In this document: positions 17,970 through 25,758 of the stretch, piece by piece
Position numbering within the stretch: position 1 is the first letter of the stretch
Layout of the letters: every line of letters starts with the position of its first letter
The notes under the pieces: generated by a model
Told to the model about the DNA's origin: nothing
The model's database searches: none
The model's input: only the letters and a program-made list of their open reading frames with translations
Position numbers and translations under genes: made by a program
Assembly: GCF_934202705.1 (NCBI RefSeq)
Contig: NZ_CAKPYE010000008.1
Coordinates: 1-64,000, forward strand
Reading direction: 5' to 3'
DNA from: an uncultured Limosilactobacillus sp.
GTDB lineage: Bacteria > Bacillota > Bacilli > Lactobacillales > Lactobacillaceae
DNA: 64,000 nucleotides

Positions 17970-18092
17970 TTGGTAAATAATACCTGATACAGGATATTAC
18001 CATTCGAAACGATGAAAGTGTGATTTGCTGAACGGCTGCTTAGTCAAATTAGTAGATTGATGATTGACAGTAGACCATCTTTCCCGTAAATT
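17970..18092 (+). promoter_or_regulatory. Intergenic region between sigma factor and ComK-like gene; promoter and inverted repeat
   Basis: The 310-bp divergent gap 17834-18143 holds a good promoter for the ComK-like gene: TTGACA 18064-18069, 17 bp, TAAATT 18087-18092. An imperfect inverted repeat (GGTAA...TACCTG / CAGGATATTACC) lies near 17972-18002 and may be an operator. I see no convincing promoter for the sigma factor gene. Confidence 0.5.
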
Positions 18093-18143
18093 AATGGGCG
18101 TCAACTAAACCGGTTATTGACAGGAAATTGTTAAAGGAGAGAA

Positions 18144-18887
18144 ATGATGACGGAATCGACGTTTAAAACGCCCACTTTTGCCACCATTGAGGAATTGAAG
18201 TCCGGCAAGATTGAGGTCGTCACACAATATCGCTTAACTTGGAAGAATTTTTTAATCATTACTCGTTATGGTGAAGAACAAACCTTTGTCTTGCTGAGTA
18301 ATGGCGAGCGGGTCATTATTGATCAGCCGCTCAAGGTTGCCATGCGTGAATTTTCTACTGTGAATCACTGTTATAGTCGGTGCAGCGTCCCGTATTATGA
18401 GCTATTAGGTGAACATCACCCAATTCGTGCCTATGTGGCCGGTCGTAATTTACTGGTGCCATCGATGGGGACGCAAAATGCGGAGATGGTGTACTACATG
18501 GTCAAGCCGATGACTGACCACTACTTTACAAAGGACCAGCAGGGGATGATCTTGGCATTTGAAACCCCGCAATTATGCGTGAATGTGCGGGTACCAGCGT
18601 ATCAGAAAAAATTTGAGAAAATTCTCCATCAAGCCAATGCCATTTCTCAGATGCATTTGACCGAACTGCATGAAACGGTGCATCGGTACGGGCTTGAACA
18701 GGAGTGCGGATGCTATGGCAATCAGGATTATGAACAGGCCCAGTTGACCGCTCGCGCCTTTGAAATTAAACGCCATGTTTATGGTTATGTCCTTAATACC
18801 CTGCATGAACGACTGTATGGCGAACGATTGAGTGATGAGGCGATGCAGCATTTACTAGAAGTGTTATTTGATACTTTTAAACGATAA
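18144..18887 (+). CDS. comK: ComK-like competence transcription factor
   Basis: This 247-aa protein aligns by eye with Bacillus ComK over its core: a Cys-aromatic-rich stretch (NHCYSRCSVPYYELLGEHHP) in place of CRFFGSSYAGRK...HKPP, followed by IRAYVAGRNLLVPSMGT for the IMVDPSNQIFLFPT segment. The C-terminal part is helical. ComK activates DNA-uptake genes in Bacillus; its role in lactobacilli is less clear. ATG at 18144 or 18147 follows AAAGGAGAG. The gene faces away from a ComX-like sigma factor. Confidence 0.6.
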   Translation: MMTESTFKTPTFATIEELKSGKIEVVTQYRLTWKNFLIITRYGEEQTFVLLSNGERVIIDQPLKVAMREFSTVNHCYSRCSVPYYELLGEHHPIRAYVAGRNLLVPSMGTQNAEMVYYMVKPMTDHYFTKDQQGMILAFETPQLCVNVRVPAYQKKFEKILHQANAISQMHLTELHETVHRYGLEQECGCYGNQDYEQAQLTARAFEIKRHVYGYVLNTLHERLYGERLSDEAMQHLLEVLFDTFKR

Positions 18888-18979
18888 TTAACATTTGCAA
18901 CGCTTTTCATTGATTAGTGACCTTTGCTATAATATCCCTATTTAAAATGGTTGCGACAACATTAAAGTAAGAGGAAATT

Positions 18980-19633
18980 ATGAAAGTTATCGATAATTCA
19001 GTAATCTTAAAGATGTTCAAGCTGACGGTAGATGATAAACAGCGCCGAGCTTTTAATGAAGTTGGTAAACGGAATATGGTGACATCGGTTACGATTGAAA
19101 ATGGTACGTTAGCAATGTATCACACTGAAAATGAGCAAGGCCAGAATGTGATGCTGGAAGTTTATGATGGGGCCAAGGCCTATGATCAGCATCGACAATC
19201 ACCACAGTTCAATGATTTTTTGAAGGTTGCTGAGGACGCCGTTCAAGACCAACAAAAATTTGAGTTAATCCCGCAATTTTTAGGTGAGCAGGAAGTTTCA
19301 TTGAATGTCACCACCGATAATCAGATGCGGGTGAATATCGTTCATTTGACGGTTAAAGCTGGTTGTGATGCCAAGTTAAAAAAGCTGTTAACCGATTATT
19401 TAACACAGGCCATGCAAGCCGAAACGGAAATCTTGGTGTGCTATGTGGCGCAAAAGCAGGATCAGCCCAATCAATGGTTAACTTTCCAAGTTTTTCAAAA
19501 TGAGGAGACCTTTAAGAACTACGTTAATTCCGCTGGCTTTAAAGAAGTGCAAAAGCAAATGGCGCCGTTGTTAGATGGTCGGCAACTCGAACAGCTGGAT
19601 GGTCGCGTGTTGATGAATAAAGGACATTACTAG
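18980..19633 (+). CDS. Antibiotic biosynthesis monooxygenase-like (ABM) two-domain protein
   Basis: This 217-aa soluble protein appears to have two ferredoxin-like ABM units: residues about 1-100, and 105-210 with VNIVHLTVKAGCDAKLKKLL and WLTFQVFQNEETFKNYVNS. ABM proteins include heme-degrading enzymes and quinol oxygenases; the substrate here is unknown. ATG follows AAGAGGAAATT. A TATAAT about 50 bp upstream supports a promoter. Confidence 0.65.
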   Translation: MKVIDNSVILKMFKLTVDDKQRRAFNEVGKRNMVTSVTIENGTLAMYHTENEQGQNVMLEVYDGAKAYDQHRQSPQFNDFLKVAEDAVQDQQKFELIPQFLGEQEVSLNVTTDNQMRVNIVHLTVKAGCDAKLKKLLTDYLTQAMQAETEILVCYVAQKQDQPNQWLTFQVFQNEETFKNYVNSAGFKEVQKQMAPLLDGRQLEQLDGRVLMNKGHY

Positions 19634-19640
19634 CAATGAA

Positions 19641-19668
19641 TGATCGTGCGGGAGCGCGGTCATTTTTT
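19641..19668 (+). terminator. Terminator of the ABM gene
   Basis: The nine-pair stem TGATCGTGC/GCGCGGTCA is followed by six T residues. The AT-rich gap that follows up to hsdM (19908) holds no ORF; a TATAAT at 19715-19720 is the best -10 I see in it. Confidence 0.75.
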
Positions 19669-19907
19669 GTAAAATAATTGAATAGTTACGGTTTATTTAA
19701 GGACATTCAGATTATATAATTTATTTAATCATTAAAATTCAGCTTCATAGTAGAATTAAGGGATGTCAGAAAATAGTATATATTTGAAGGTGTTATGTTA
19801 CGTAATTATTAGGAGAGACTATATTTACTAAAATATGGAGATTTACTCAAACATTACTGCAAATGAGATACAGTATACATTTGGAAATTTTATGAGGAGT
19901 TTTACTT

Positions 19908-21440
19908 TTGGCAACTAAATCAAAAGAATTAAATATTGAAGATAAATTATGGAAAGCAGCTGATGCATTACGAGGAAGCATGGATGCTTCAGAATACCGA
20001 AATGTTGTATTAGGATTAATTTTCTTGAAGTATGCTTCTGATTCATTTGAAGAGCGGCGTCAGGAATTATTGAAGACAGATTATCCCGATGACGCTGAAG
20101 ATCCTGATATGTATCTTGAGAATAATATTTTTTGGGTACCACAAGAAGCGCGTTGGAAGAAGATTGAGCATGCTGCTAAGACACCGCAGATCGGTGAAGT
20201 AATTGATGATGCCATGACAGCAATTGAAAAGAGTAATGATTCATTTCGAGGAATTCTGAGTAAGAACTATGCTTCTCCTGATTTGGACAAGACTCGTCTA
20301 GGAGAAGTAGTTGACTTAATCTCTGATATTAAGGTCGGCAATAAAGAGTCAATTGACAAAGATGTATTAGGCCGAGTATATGAATACTTCTTAAACGAAT
20401 TTGCTAGTCAAGAAGGAAAGCACGGTGGTGAATTCTATACGCCACGATCAATTGTTAAGATTCTGGTTGAAATGATTGAACCGTATAAGGGACGAATTTA
20501 TGATCCTTGTTGTGGTTCTGGCGGAATGTTTGTTCAATCGGAAGAGTTCGTTAGACGCCACCAAGGGGAACTAAAGGATTTACATGTTTTCGGTGAAGAA
20601 TCCAACCCAACAACTTGGAAATTAGCAAAAATGAATTTGGCTATTCGGGGAATTGACAGTGACCTAGGACCTCATCAAGGTGATACCTTTACTAATGACT
20701 TACATAAGGGTGTACGCTTTAACTACATTCTGGCTAATCCACCATTTAACATTAAAAAGTGGGGTGGAGAAAAGCTACAAGATGATGCTCGGTGGAAGTA
20801 TGGGGTTCCACCAACAGGAAATGCTAACTATGCTTGGATTGAGCATATTATTAGTAAGCTAGCTCCTGATGGTAAGGCAGGCTTCGTTCTTGCTAATGGA
20901 GCATTGTCAACATCAAATAAGGAAGAGCTAGCAATTCGTAAAGCAATCCTAGAAGATGATAAGATTGATGCCATCGTTGCTTTGCCAGAAAAGATGTTTT
21001 ATTCGACCGGAATTCCAGTTTCACTGTGGTTTGTCGATATGAACAAGGAATCAGCTGATGAGCGTTCACGGAAAGGTGAAACACTATTTATTGATGCTCG
21101 TAACCTCGGTGAAATGATTGATCGGACTCACCGAGCATTTAATGCTGAAGATATTAAAAAGGTTGCTGATACTTATCACGCTTACCGTGGAACAAATAAG
21201 CAAGAATACAAAGATATTGCCGGATTTTGTAAAATTGCTAAATTAGATGAAATTGCGAAAAATGATTATGTATTAACACCGGGGCGTTATGTAGGGCTAG
21301 CTAAACAAGAAGACGATGGTGAGCCTTATGAGGTTAAGATGAAACGTCTGACGGGTGAATTAAAGAAACAGTTTGAGGAGAGCAATAAACTGCAAGCTCA
21401 AATTAAAGATGTTTTGAAGGAGCTTGGTTATGAGATATAG
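19908..21440 (+). CDS. hsdM: Type I restriction-modification methyltransferase subunit HsdM
   Basis: This 510-aa N6-adenine methyltransferase subunit uses SAM and joins HsdS (and HsdR) to modify a bipartite site. The N-terminal HsdM_N helices cover residues 1-140. SAM motif I is DPCCGSGGMF near residue 199, and the catalytic motif is NPPFN near residue 276. The start is TTG with GAGGAG upstream. The stop overlaps the first hsdS start (21430), as expected for translational coupling. AT-rich composition and codon use differ from the housekeeping genes nearby. Confidence 0.95.
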   Translation: MATKSKELNIEDKLWKAADALRGSMDASEYRNVVLGLIFLKYASDSFEERRQELLKTDYPDDAEDPDMYLENNIFWVPQEARWKKIEHAAKTPQIGEVIDDAMTAIEKSNDSFRGILSKNYASPDLDKTRLGEVVDLISDIKVGNKESIDKDVLGRVYEYFLNEFASQEGKHGGEFYTPRSIVKILVEMIEPYKGRIYDPCCGSGGMFVQSEEFVRRHQGELKDLHVFGEESNPTTWKLAKMNLAIRGIDSDLGPHQGDTFTNDLHKGVRFNYILANPPFNIKKWGGEKLQDDARWKYGVPPTGNANYAWIEHIISKLAPDGKAGFVLANGALSTSNKEELAIRKAILEDDKIDAIVALPEKMFYSTGIPVSLWFVDMNKESADERSRKGETLFIDARNLGEMIDRTHRAFNAEDIKKVADTYHAYRGTNKQEYKDIAGFCKIAKLDEIAKNDYVLTPGRYVGLAKQEDDGEPYEVKMKRLTGELKKQFEESNKLQAQIKDVLKELGYEI

Positions 21441-21942
21441 GAATGTGTACCTTAAAGATATTGCAGAAATAGTAATGGGACAATCACCTAAGTCGACCTT
21501 CTATAACAATGAAGGGGATGGAATGCCTTTTTTACAAGGTGTAAGAACATTCGGTGAAAATTACCCGCAAATAGATACCTATACTACAGCTTTTAATCGA
21601 GTAGCTAGCTCAGGCGAGATCTTATTTAGCGTTAGGGCTCCGGTTGGTAGAGTAAATTGGGCCAATCAAAAAATAGCTATAGGTCGTGGATTAGCTAGCA
21701 TAAAGGTAAAAAATGGTTATTCAAAAGAATATCTATATTATTTTTTTAAGAGAATAGGAGATCACTTAGATTCGATAGCAACGGGAACAGTATTTACGTC
21801 GATAAATAAGAAAGAATTAGAAGAACTTAAAATAAAAATTCCAGTTGAATTATGCGATCAAAAGAGAATAGCGAGATACTTAAGAAAAATTGATTTAAAA
21901 ATTGAAAAGAATAATCAGATAAATGATAATTTAGCGGCTTAA
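21430..21942 (+). CDS. hsdS: HsdS N-terminal half (TRD1-a), truncated at a recombination site
   Basis: The 170-aa product carries one target recognition domain (YLKDIAEIVMGQSPKSTFYN, typical HsdS TRD start) and the first conserved helix (KIEKNNQINDNL). It then ends NLAA-stop where the intact gene continues LLELIDVYF. ATG at 21430 follows AAGGAG and overlaps hsdM. It cannot act as a normal two-domain HsdS unless joined to a second half, although half HsdS subunits can dimerise in some systems. The stop overlaps the stop of an inverted hsdS 3' cassette by four bases. Confidence 0.85.
   Translation: MRYRNVYLKDIAEIVMGQSPKSTFYNNEGDGMPFLQGVRTFGENYPQIDTYTTAFNRVASSGEILFSVRAPVGRVNWANQKIAIGRGLASIKVKNGYSKEYLYYFFKRIGDHLDSIATGTVFTSINKKELEELKIKIPVELCDQKRIARYLRKIDLKIEKNNQINDNLAA
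21920..21933 (+). other. Predicted recombination site A (forward)
   Basis: taaatgataattta: near-palindrome TAAAT-gata-ATTTA, inside the NDNL codons of the TRD1-a half. It is followed by gcggcttaa (stop). Confidence 0.7.
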
Positions 21943-22562
21943 AAGAATTTATTTAGTAAGTTTTTCTTTAACTTGACTAATTCTTTATTTTCAGTACTAT
22001 TCGTATGAATTTGATCAAATATTGGCTGAGCAATGTTATTAAAACCATCTAATAAATCTTTTGTACTAGGTATTTTAATTTCTATGTTGCTAAAATCTGA
22101 TTTATTTAAATTTTTGATAGTGGTACCACCACTACCAAGATTTCCAATTTTATTTTTTAAGGATCTTAACTCAAGAAATACCCAATAGGTGTATTTATCA
22201 TCAAGAATTAATGAATTAATCTGCTGATTAGTTTGAACAGCTCTACCTGCTAATGAAACCAATCCTGGTGTTCCTATGCAACTAACCATTATTGTATTAG
22301 CAGGCAAATATTTATTTTTTTGTAAATTAGCTCCCAATATAGAAAGATTTTGTGTGGTTTCATCTATAAATACTTTATTATGCATATCTGGAATTTTAAC
22401 AAAAGGAACATCAGTGCCATAGTTTTCTCTAACCCTTGTGCTAGGTGTCTTCCCTGTAATAATATTTTTTGCTAATGCCTTTAAAGCGATTTTTCGACTA
22501 ATATTGTGTCTATATTTATTCCAAATTAATGATATGAACTCAAGTAAATTATCATTTAATCC
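21939..22562 (-). CDS. hsdS: Silent inverted HsdS C-terminal half (TRD2-b), copy 1
   Basis: On the minus strand the frame holds NDNLLEFISLIWNKY, a TRD (ALAKNIITGKTPSTRVRENY) and a C-terminal coiled-coil ending KKNLLNKFF-stop, about 205 aa. It lacks a start codon of its own; the open frame continues to 22676, but that part overlaps the recombinase gene and looks spurious. The NDNLL codons are in the same phase relative to the 14-bp site as in the intact gene, so inversion would join this half to TRD1-a in frame. Confidence 0.85.
   Translation of the reverse strand, partial: GLNDNLLEFISLIWNKYRHNISRKIALKALAKNIITGKTPSTRVRENYGTDVPFVKIPDMHNKVFIDETTQNLSILGANLQKNKYLPANTIMVSCIGTPGLVSLAGRAVQTNQQINSLILDDKYTYWVFLELRSLKNKIGNLGSGGTTIKNLNKSDFSNIEIKIPSTKDLLDGFNNIAQPIFDQIHTNSTENKELVKLKKNLLNKFF
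22545..22558 (-). other. Predicted recombination site a (reverse)
   Basis: The same 14-bp sequence as site A, in opposite orientation, continuing on the minus strand as cttgagtt, which matches site C over 22 bp. Confidence 0.7.
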
Positions 22563-22613
22563 ACAAAGCAACTCTATGTGGTGTATTATTTTTGAAAAAC
22601 GGAGAATAATACA

Positions 22614-23588
22614 ATGCAAAGAGTGGAGTCGGAGAGAGTAATTCGGGAAATGTTGCCATATCTGAATAATAAGCAACTATTGCAACTGAAAAGTATATTA
22701 AGTGAATTGATGTCTACTTCTAATAAGAATGGTGATGATTCGAAGAATAATCAGCATTTGTTGCAGAAATATTTTGCTTCTAAGCGAGCTGAAGGATGTT
22801 CTGAGAAATCATTGAAGTATTATGAAACTACTATTACTAAGGCTTTAGGTTCAATTGGAAAAGATGCTAAAGAGATTGTTACTGATGAGTTACGAAACTA
22901 TTTAACTACTTATCAACGTACTCATAATTCTAGTAAAGTTACGATTGACAATATTAGAAGAATCCTTTCTAGTTTTTTCAATTGGCTTGAAGATGAAGAT
23001 TATATTATTAAAAGCCCAGTTAGACGAATTCATAAGGTTAAGGTGTCAACAACTGTTAAGGAGACGTATTCCGATGAAGAATTGGAACGACTTCGTGATA
23101 ATTGTGCTGAATTAAGAGATTTAGCGATGGTTGATTTTTTAGCTTCAACTGGAATGCGGGTTGGTGAATTAGTATTACTTAATCGTGACGATATTAACTT
23201 TCAAGAACGAGAATGCATAGTGTTTGGTAAAGGTAATAAAGAACGAATCGCATATTTTGATGCTCGAGCCAAATTGCATTTACAGAAATATTTATATAGT
23301 CGAACAGATGATGAAAGTGCGCTATTTGTTTCTTTGTATGAAAAGCATACTCGTCTGACTATCGGCGGGGTAGAATCACGATTAAAACAATTGGGAAAAC
23401 AAGTAGGGATAGCAAAAGTATATCCCCATAAGTTTAGAAGAACGTTGGCAACAACTGCAATTGATAAGGGGATGCCAATAGAACAATTACAACGGCTTTT
23501 AGGACATAAACGAATAGATACGACCTTGCATTATGCAATGGTGAAGCAGCAGAATGTGAAGATAGCGCATAGAAAGTATATAGGGTGA
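22614..23588 (+). CDS. Tyrosine recombinase (XerC/D-like) of the hsdS locus, copy 1
   Basis: This 324-aa site-specific recombinase has the catalytic set R182 (TGMRVGEL), H272-x-x-R275 (PHKFRRT), H298 (LLGHKR) and nucleophile Y307 (LHYAMV), preceded by a SAM-like core-binding domain (residues about 45-130). It should cut and rejoin the near-palindromic sites in hsdS to shuffle specificity halves. ATG follows CGGAG. It ends 7 bp before an hsdS 5' half, so the two are probably co-translated. Local recombinases inside hsdS loci are known for phase-variable type I systems. Confidence 0.92.
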   Translation: MQRVESERVIREMLPYLNNKQLLQLKSILSELMSTSNKNGDDSKNNQHLLQKYFASKRAEGCSEKSLKYYETTITKALGSIGKDAKEIVTDELRNYLTTYQRTHNSSKVTIDNIRRILSSFFNWLEDEDYIIKSPVRRIHKVKVSTTVKETYSDEELERLRDNCAELRDLAMVDFLASTGMRVGELVLLNRDDINFQERECIVFGKGNKERIAYFDARAKLHLQKYLYSRTDDESALFVSLYEKHTRLTIGGVESRLKQLGKQVGIAKVYPHKFRRTLATTAIDKGMPIEQLQRLLGHKRIDTTLHYAMVKQQNVKIAHRKYIG

Positions 23589-23595
23589 TTGAAAT

Positions 23596-24105
23596 TTGAA
23601 AGTAAAATTAAAAGATCTTGTAATTATATCTAACGATAGGGAACAAGTTGAGAATGTTAACTTAAATAATTATGTTAGTACGGAAAATCTCCTAGCTAAT
23701 AGGAATGGCGTAAAATTCCCTGCTAATAATATGCCATCAGCTAAAACAGTTAGCACCTATAAAAAAGGAGATATTTTAGTATCAAATATAAGACCATATT
23801 TTAAGAAAATTTGGAAAGCTAAATTTAATGGCCCAAAATCAAATGATGTAATTGCTTTTAGAACGAATAGTCCAAGATTAATGCAAGATTACTTATATGT
23901 ACTTTTGCAGTCTGATAATTTTTTTGACTATGTAACTAGCACTGCTAAGGGTACTAAAATGCCTCGTGGTGATAAAAACGCAATAAGAAATTATACGTTT
24001 GAATTACCAAACTTAAATATTCAAAAGAAAATTGCTAATACTATTTTGGTAATAGAAGAAAAAGTAAAATTGAATAATCAGATAAATGATAATTTAGCGG
24101 CTTAA
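23596..24105 (+). CDS. hsdS: HsdS N-terminal half (TRD1-b), truncated, copy 1
   Basis: 169 aa, identical to the N-terminal 167 residues of the intact HsdS at 25759, then ending NLAA-stop at recombination site B. The start is TTG with AGGGTGA upstream, overlapping the recombinase end region. It is a stored or half-length specificity subunit created by the tandem duplication. Confidence 0.85.
   Translation: MKVKLKDLVIISNDREQVENVNLNNYVSTENLLANRNGVKFPANNMPSAKTVSTYKKGDILVSNIRPYFKKIWKAKFNGPKSNDVIAFRTNSPRLMQDYLYVLLQSDNFFDYVTSTAKGTKMPRGDKNAIRNYTFELPNLNIQKKIANTILVIEEKVKLNNQINDNLAA
24083..24096 (+). other. Predicted recombination site B (forward)
   Basis: Identical to site A, including the following gcggcttaa stop; it sits at the junction of the two 2163-bp units. 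Confidence 0.7.
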
Positions 24106-24725
24106 AAGAATTTATTTAGTAAGTTTTTCTTTAACTTGACTAATTCTTTATTTTCAGTACTATTCGTATGAATTTGATCAAATATTGGCTGAGCAATGTT
24201 ATTAAAACCATCTAATAAATCTTTTGTACTAGGTATTTTAATTTCTATGTTGCTAAAATCTGATTTATTTAAATTTTTGATAGTGGTACCACCACTACCA
24301 AGATTTCCAATTTTATTTTTTAAGGATCTTAACTCAAGAAATACCCAATAGGTGTATTTATCATCAAGAATTAATGAATTAATCTGCTGATTAGTTTGAA
24401 CAGCTCTACCTGCTAATGAAACCAATCCTGGTGTTCCTATGCAACTAACCATTATTGTATTAGCAGGCAAATATTTATTTTTTTGTAAATTAGCTCCCAA
24501 TATAGAAAGATTTTGTGTGGTTTCATCTATAAATACTTTATTATGCATATCTGGAATTTTAACAAAAGGAACATCAGTGCCATAGTTTTCTCTAACCCTT
24601 GTGCTAGGTGTCTTCCCTGTAATAATATTTTTTGCTAATGCCTTTAAAGCGATTTTTCGACTAATATTGTGTCTATATTTATTCCAAATTAATGATATGA
24701 ACTCAAGTAAATTATCATTTAATCC
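24102..24725 (-). CDS. hsdS: Silent inverted HsdS C-terminal half (TRD2-b), copy 2
   Basis: Identical in encoded protein to the cassette at 21939-22562, shifted by 2163 bp. It again ends NKFF-stop beside site B and begins at site b. Confidence 0.85.
   Translation of the reverse strand, partial: GLNDNLLEFISLIWNKYRHNISRKIALKALAKNIITGKTPSTRVRENYGTDVPFVKIPDMHNKVFIDETTQNLSILGANLQKNKYLPANTIMVSCIGTPGLVSLAGRAVQTNQQINSLILDDKYTYWVFLELRSLKNKIGNLGSGGTTIKNLNKSDFSNIEIKIPSTKDLLDGFNNIAQPIFDQIHTNSTENKELVKLKKNLLNKFF
24708..24721 (-). other. Predicted recombination site b (reverse)
   Basis: Identical to site a, shifted by 2163 bp. Confidence 0.7.
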
Positions 24726-24776
24726 ACAAAGCAACTCTATGTGGTGTATTATTTTTGAAAAACGGAGAATAATACA

Positions 24777-25751
24777 ATGCAAAGAGTGGAGTCGGAGAGA
24801 GTAATTCGGGAAATGTTGCCATATCTGAATAATAAGCAACTATTGCAACTGAAAAGTATATTAAGTGAATTGATGTCTACTTCTAATAAGAATGGTGATG
24901 ATTCGAAGAATAATCAGCATTTGTTGCAGAAATATTTTGCTTCTAAGCGAGCTGAAGGATGTTCTGAGAAATCATTGAAGTATTATGAAACTACTATTAC
25001 TAAGGCTTTAGGTTCAATTGGAAAAGATGCTAAAGAGATTGTTACTGATGAGTTACGAAACTATTTAACTACTTATCAACGTACTCATAATTCTAGTAAA
25101 GTTACGATTGACAATATTAGAAGAATCCTTTCTAGTTTTTTCAATTGGCTTGAAGATGAAGATTATATTATTAAAAGCCCAGTTAGACGAATTCATAAGG
25201 TTAAGGTGTCAACAACTGTTAAGGAGACGTATTCCGATGAAGAATTGGAACGACTTCGTGATAATTGTGCTGAATTAAGAGATTTAGCGATGGTTGATTT
25301 TTTAGCTTCAACTGGAATGCGGGTTGGTGAATTAGTATTACTTAATCGTGACGATATTAACTTTCAAGAACGAGAATGCATAGTGTTTGGTAAAGGTAAT
25401 AAAGAACGAATCGCATATTTTGATGCTCGAGCCAAATTGCATTTACAGAAATATTTATATAGTCGAACAGATGATGAAAGTGCGCTATTTGTTTCTTTGT
25501 ATGAAAAGCATACTCGTCTGACTATCGGCGGGGTAGAATCACGATTAAAACAATTGGGAAAACAAGTAGGGATAGCAAAAGTATATCCCCATAAGTTTAG
25601 AAGAACGTTGGCAACAACTGCAATTGATAAGGGGATGCCAATAGAACAATTACAACGGCTTTTAGGACATAAACGAATAGATACGACCTTGCATTATGCA
25701 ATGGTGAAGCAGCAGAATGTGAAGATAGCGCATAGAAAGTATATAGGGTGA
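24777..25751 (+). CDS. Tyrosine recombinase of the hsdS locus, copy 2
   Basis: 324 aa, identical to the product of 22614-23588 with all catalytic residues kept. It ends 7 bp before the intact hsdS, so hsdS expression in the present arrangement may depend on recombinase transcription and translation. Confidence 0.92.
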   Translation: MQRVESERVIREMLPYLNNKQLLQLKSILSELMSTSNKNGDDSKNNQHLLQKYFASKRAEGCSEKSLKYYETTITKALGSIGKDAKEIVTDELRNYLTTYQRTHNSSKVTIDNIRRILSSFFNWLEDEDYIIKSPVRRIHKVKVSTTVKETYSDEELERLRDNCAELRDLAMVDFLASTGMRVGELVLLNRDDINFQERECIVFGKGNKERIAYFDARAKLHLQKYLYSRTDDESALFVSLYEKHTRLTIGGVESRLKQLGKQVGIAKVYPHKFRRTLATTAIDKGMPIEQLQRLLGHKRIDTTLHYAMVKQQNVKIAHRKYIG

Positions 25752-25758
25752 TTGAAAT

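Noticed and set aside
18901..18916. cre-like sequence before the ABM gene
   Set aside because: The central CG is out of register with the cre consensus, with mismatches at the most conserved positions.
22563..22676. 5' extension of the inverted hsdS cassette as a 245-aa ORF (same at 24726-24839)
   Set aside because: The extra N-terminal residues do not resemble HsdS, overlap the recombinase start, and precede the recombination site, so they are not part of the cassette.
22614..25751. Two integrase-like genes as evidence of prophage or an integrative element
   Set aside because: No phage genes or att-flanked cargo occur nearby; the recombinases sit inside the hsdS locus with matching sites, which explains them better.
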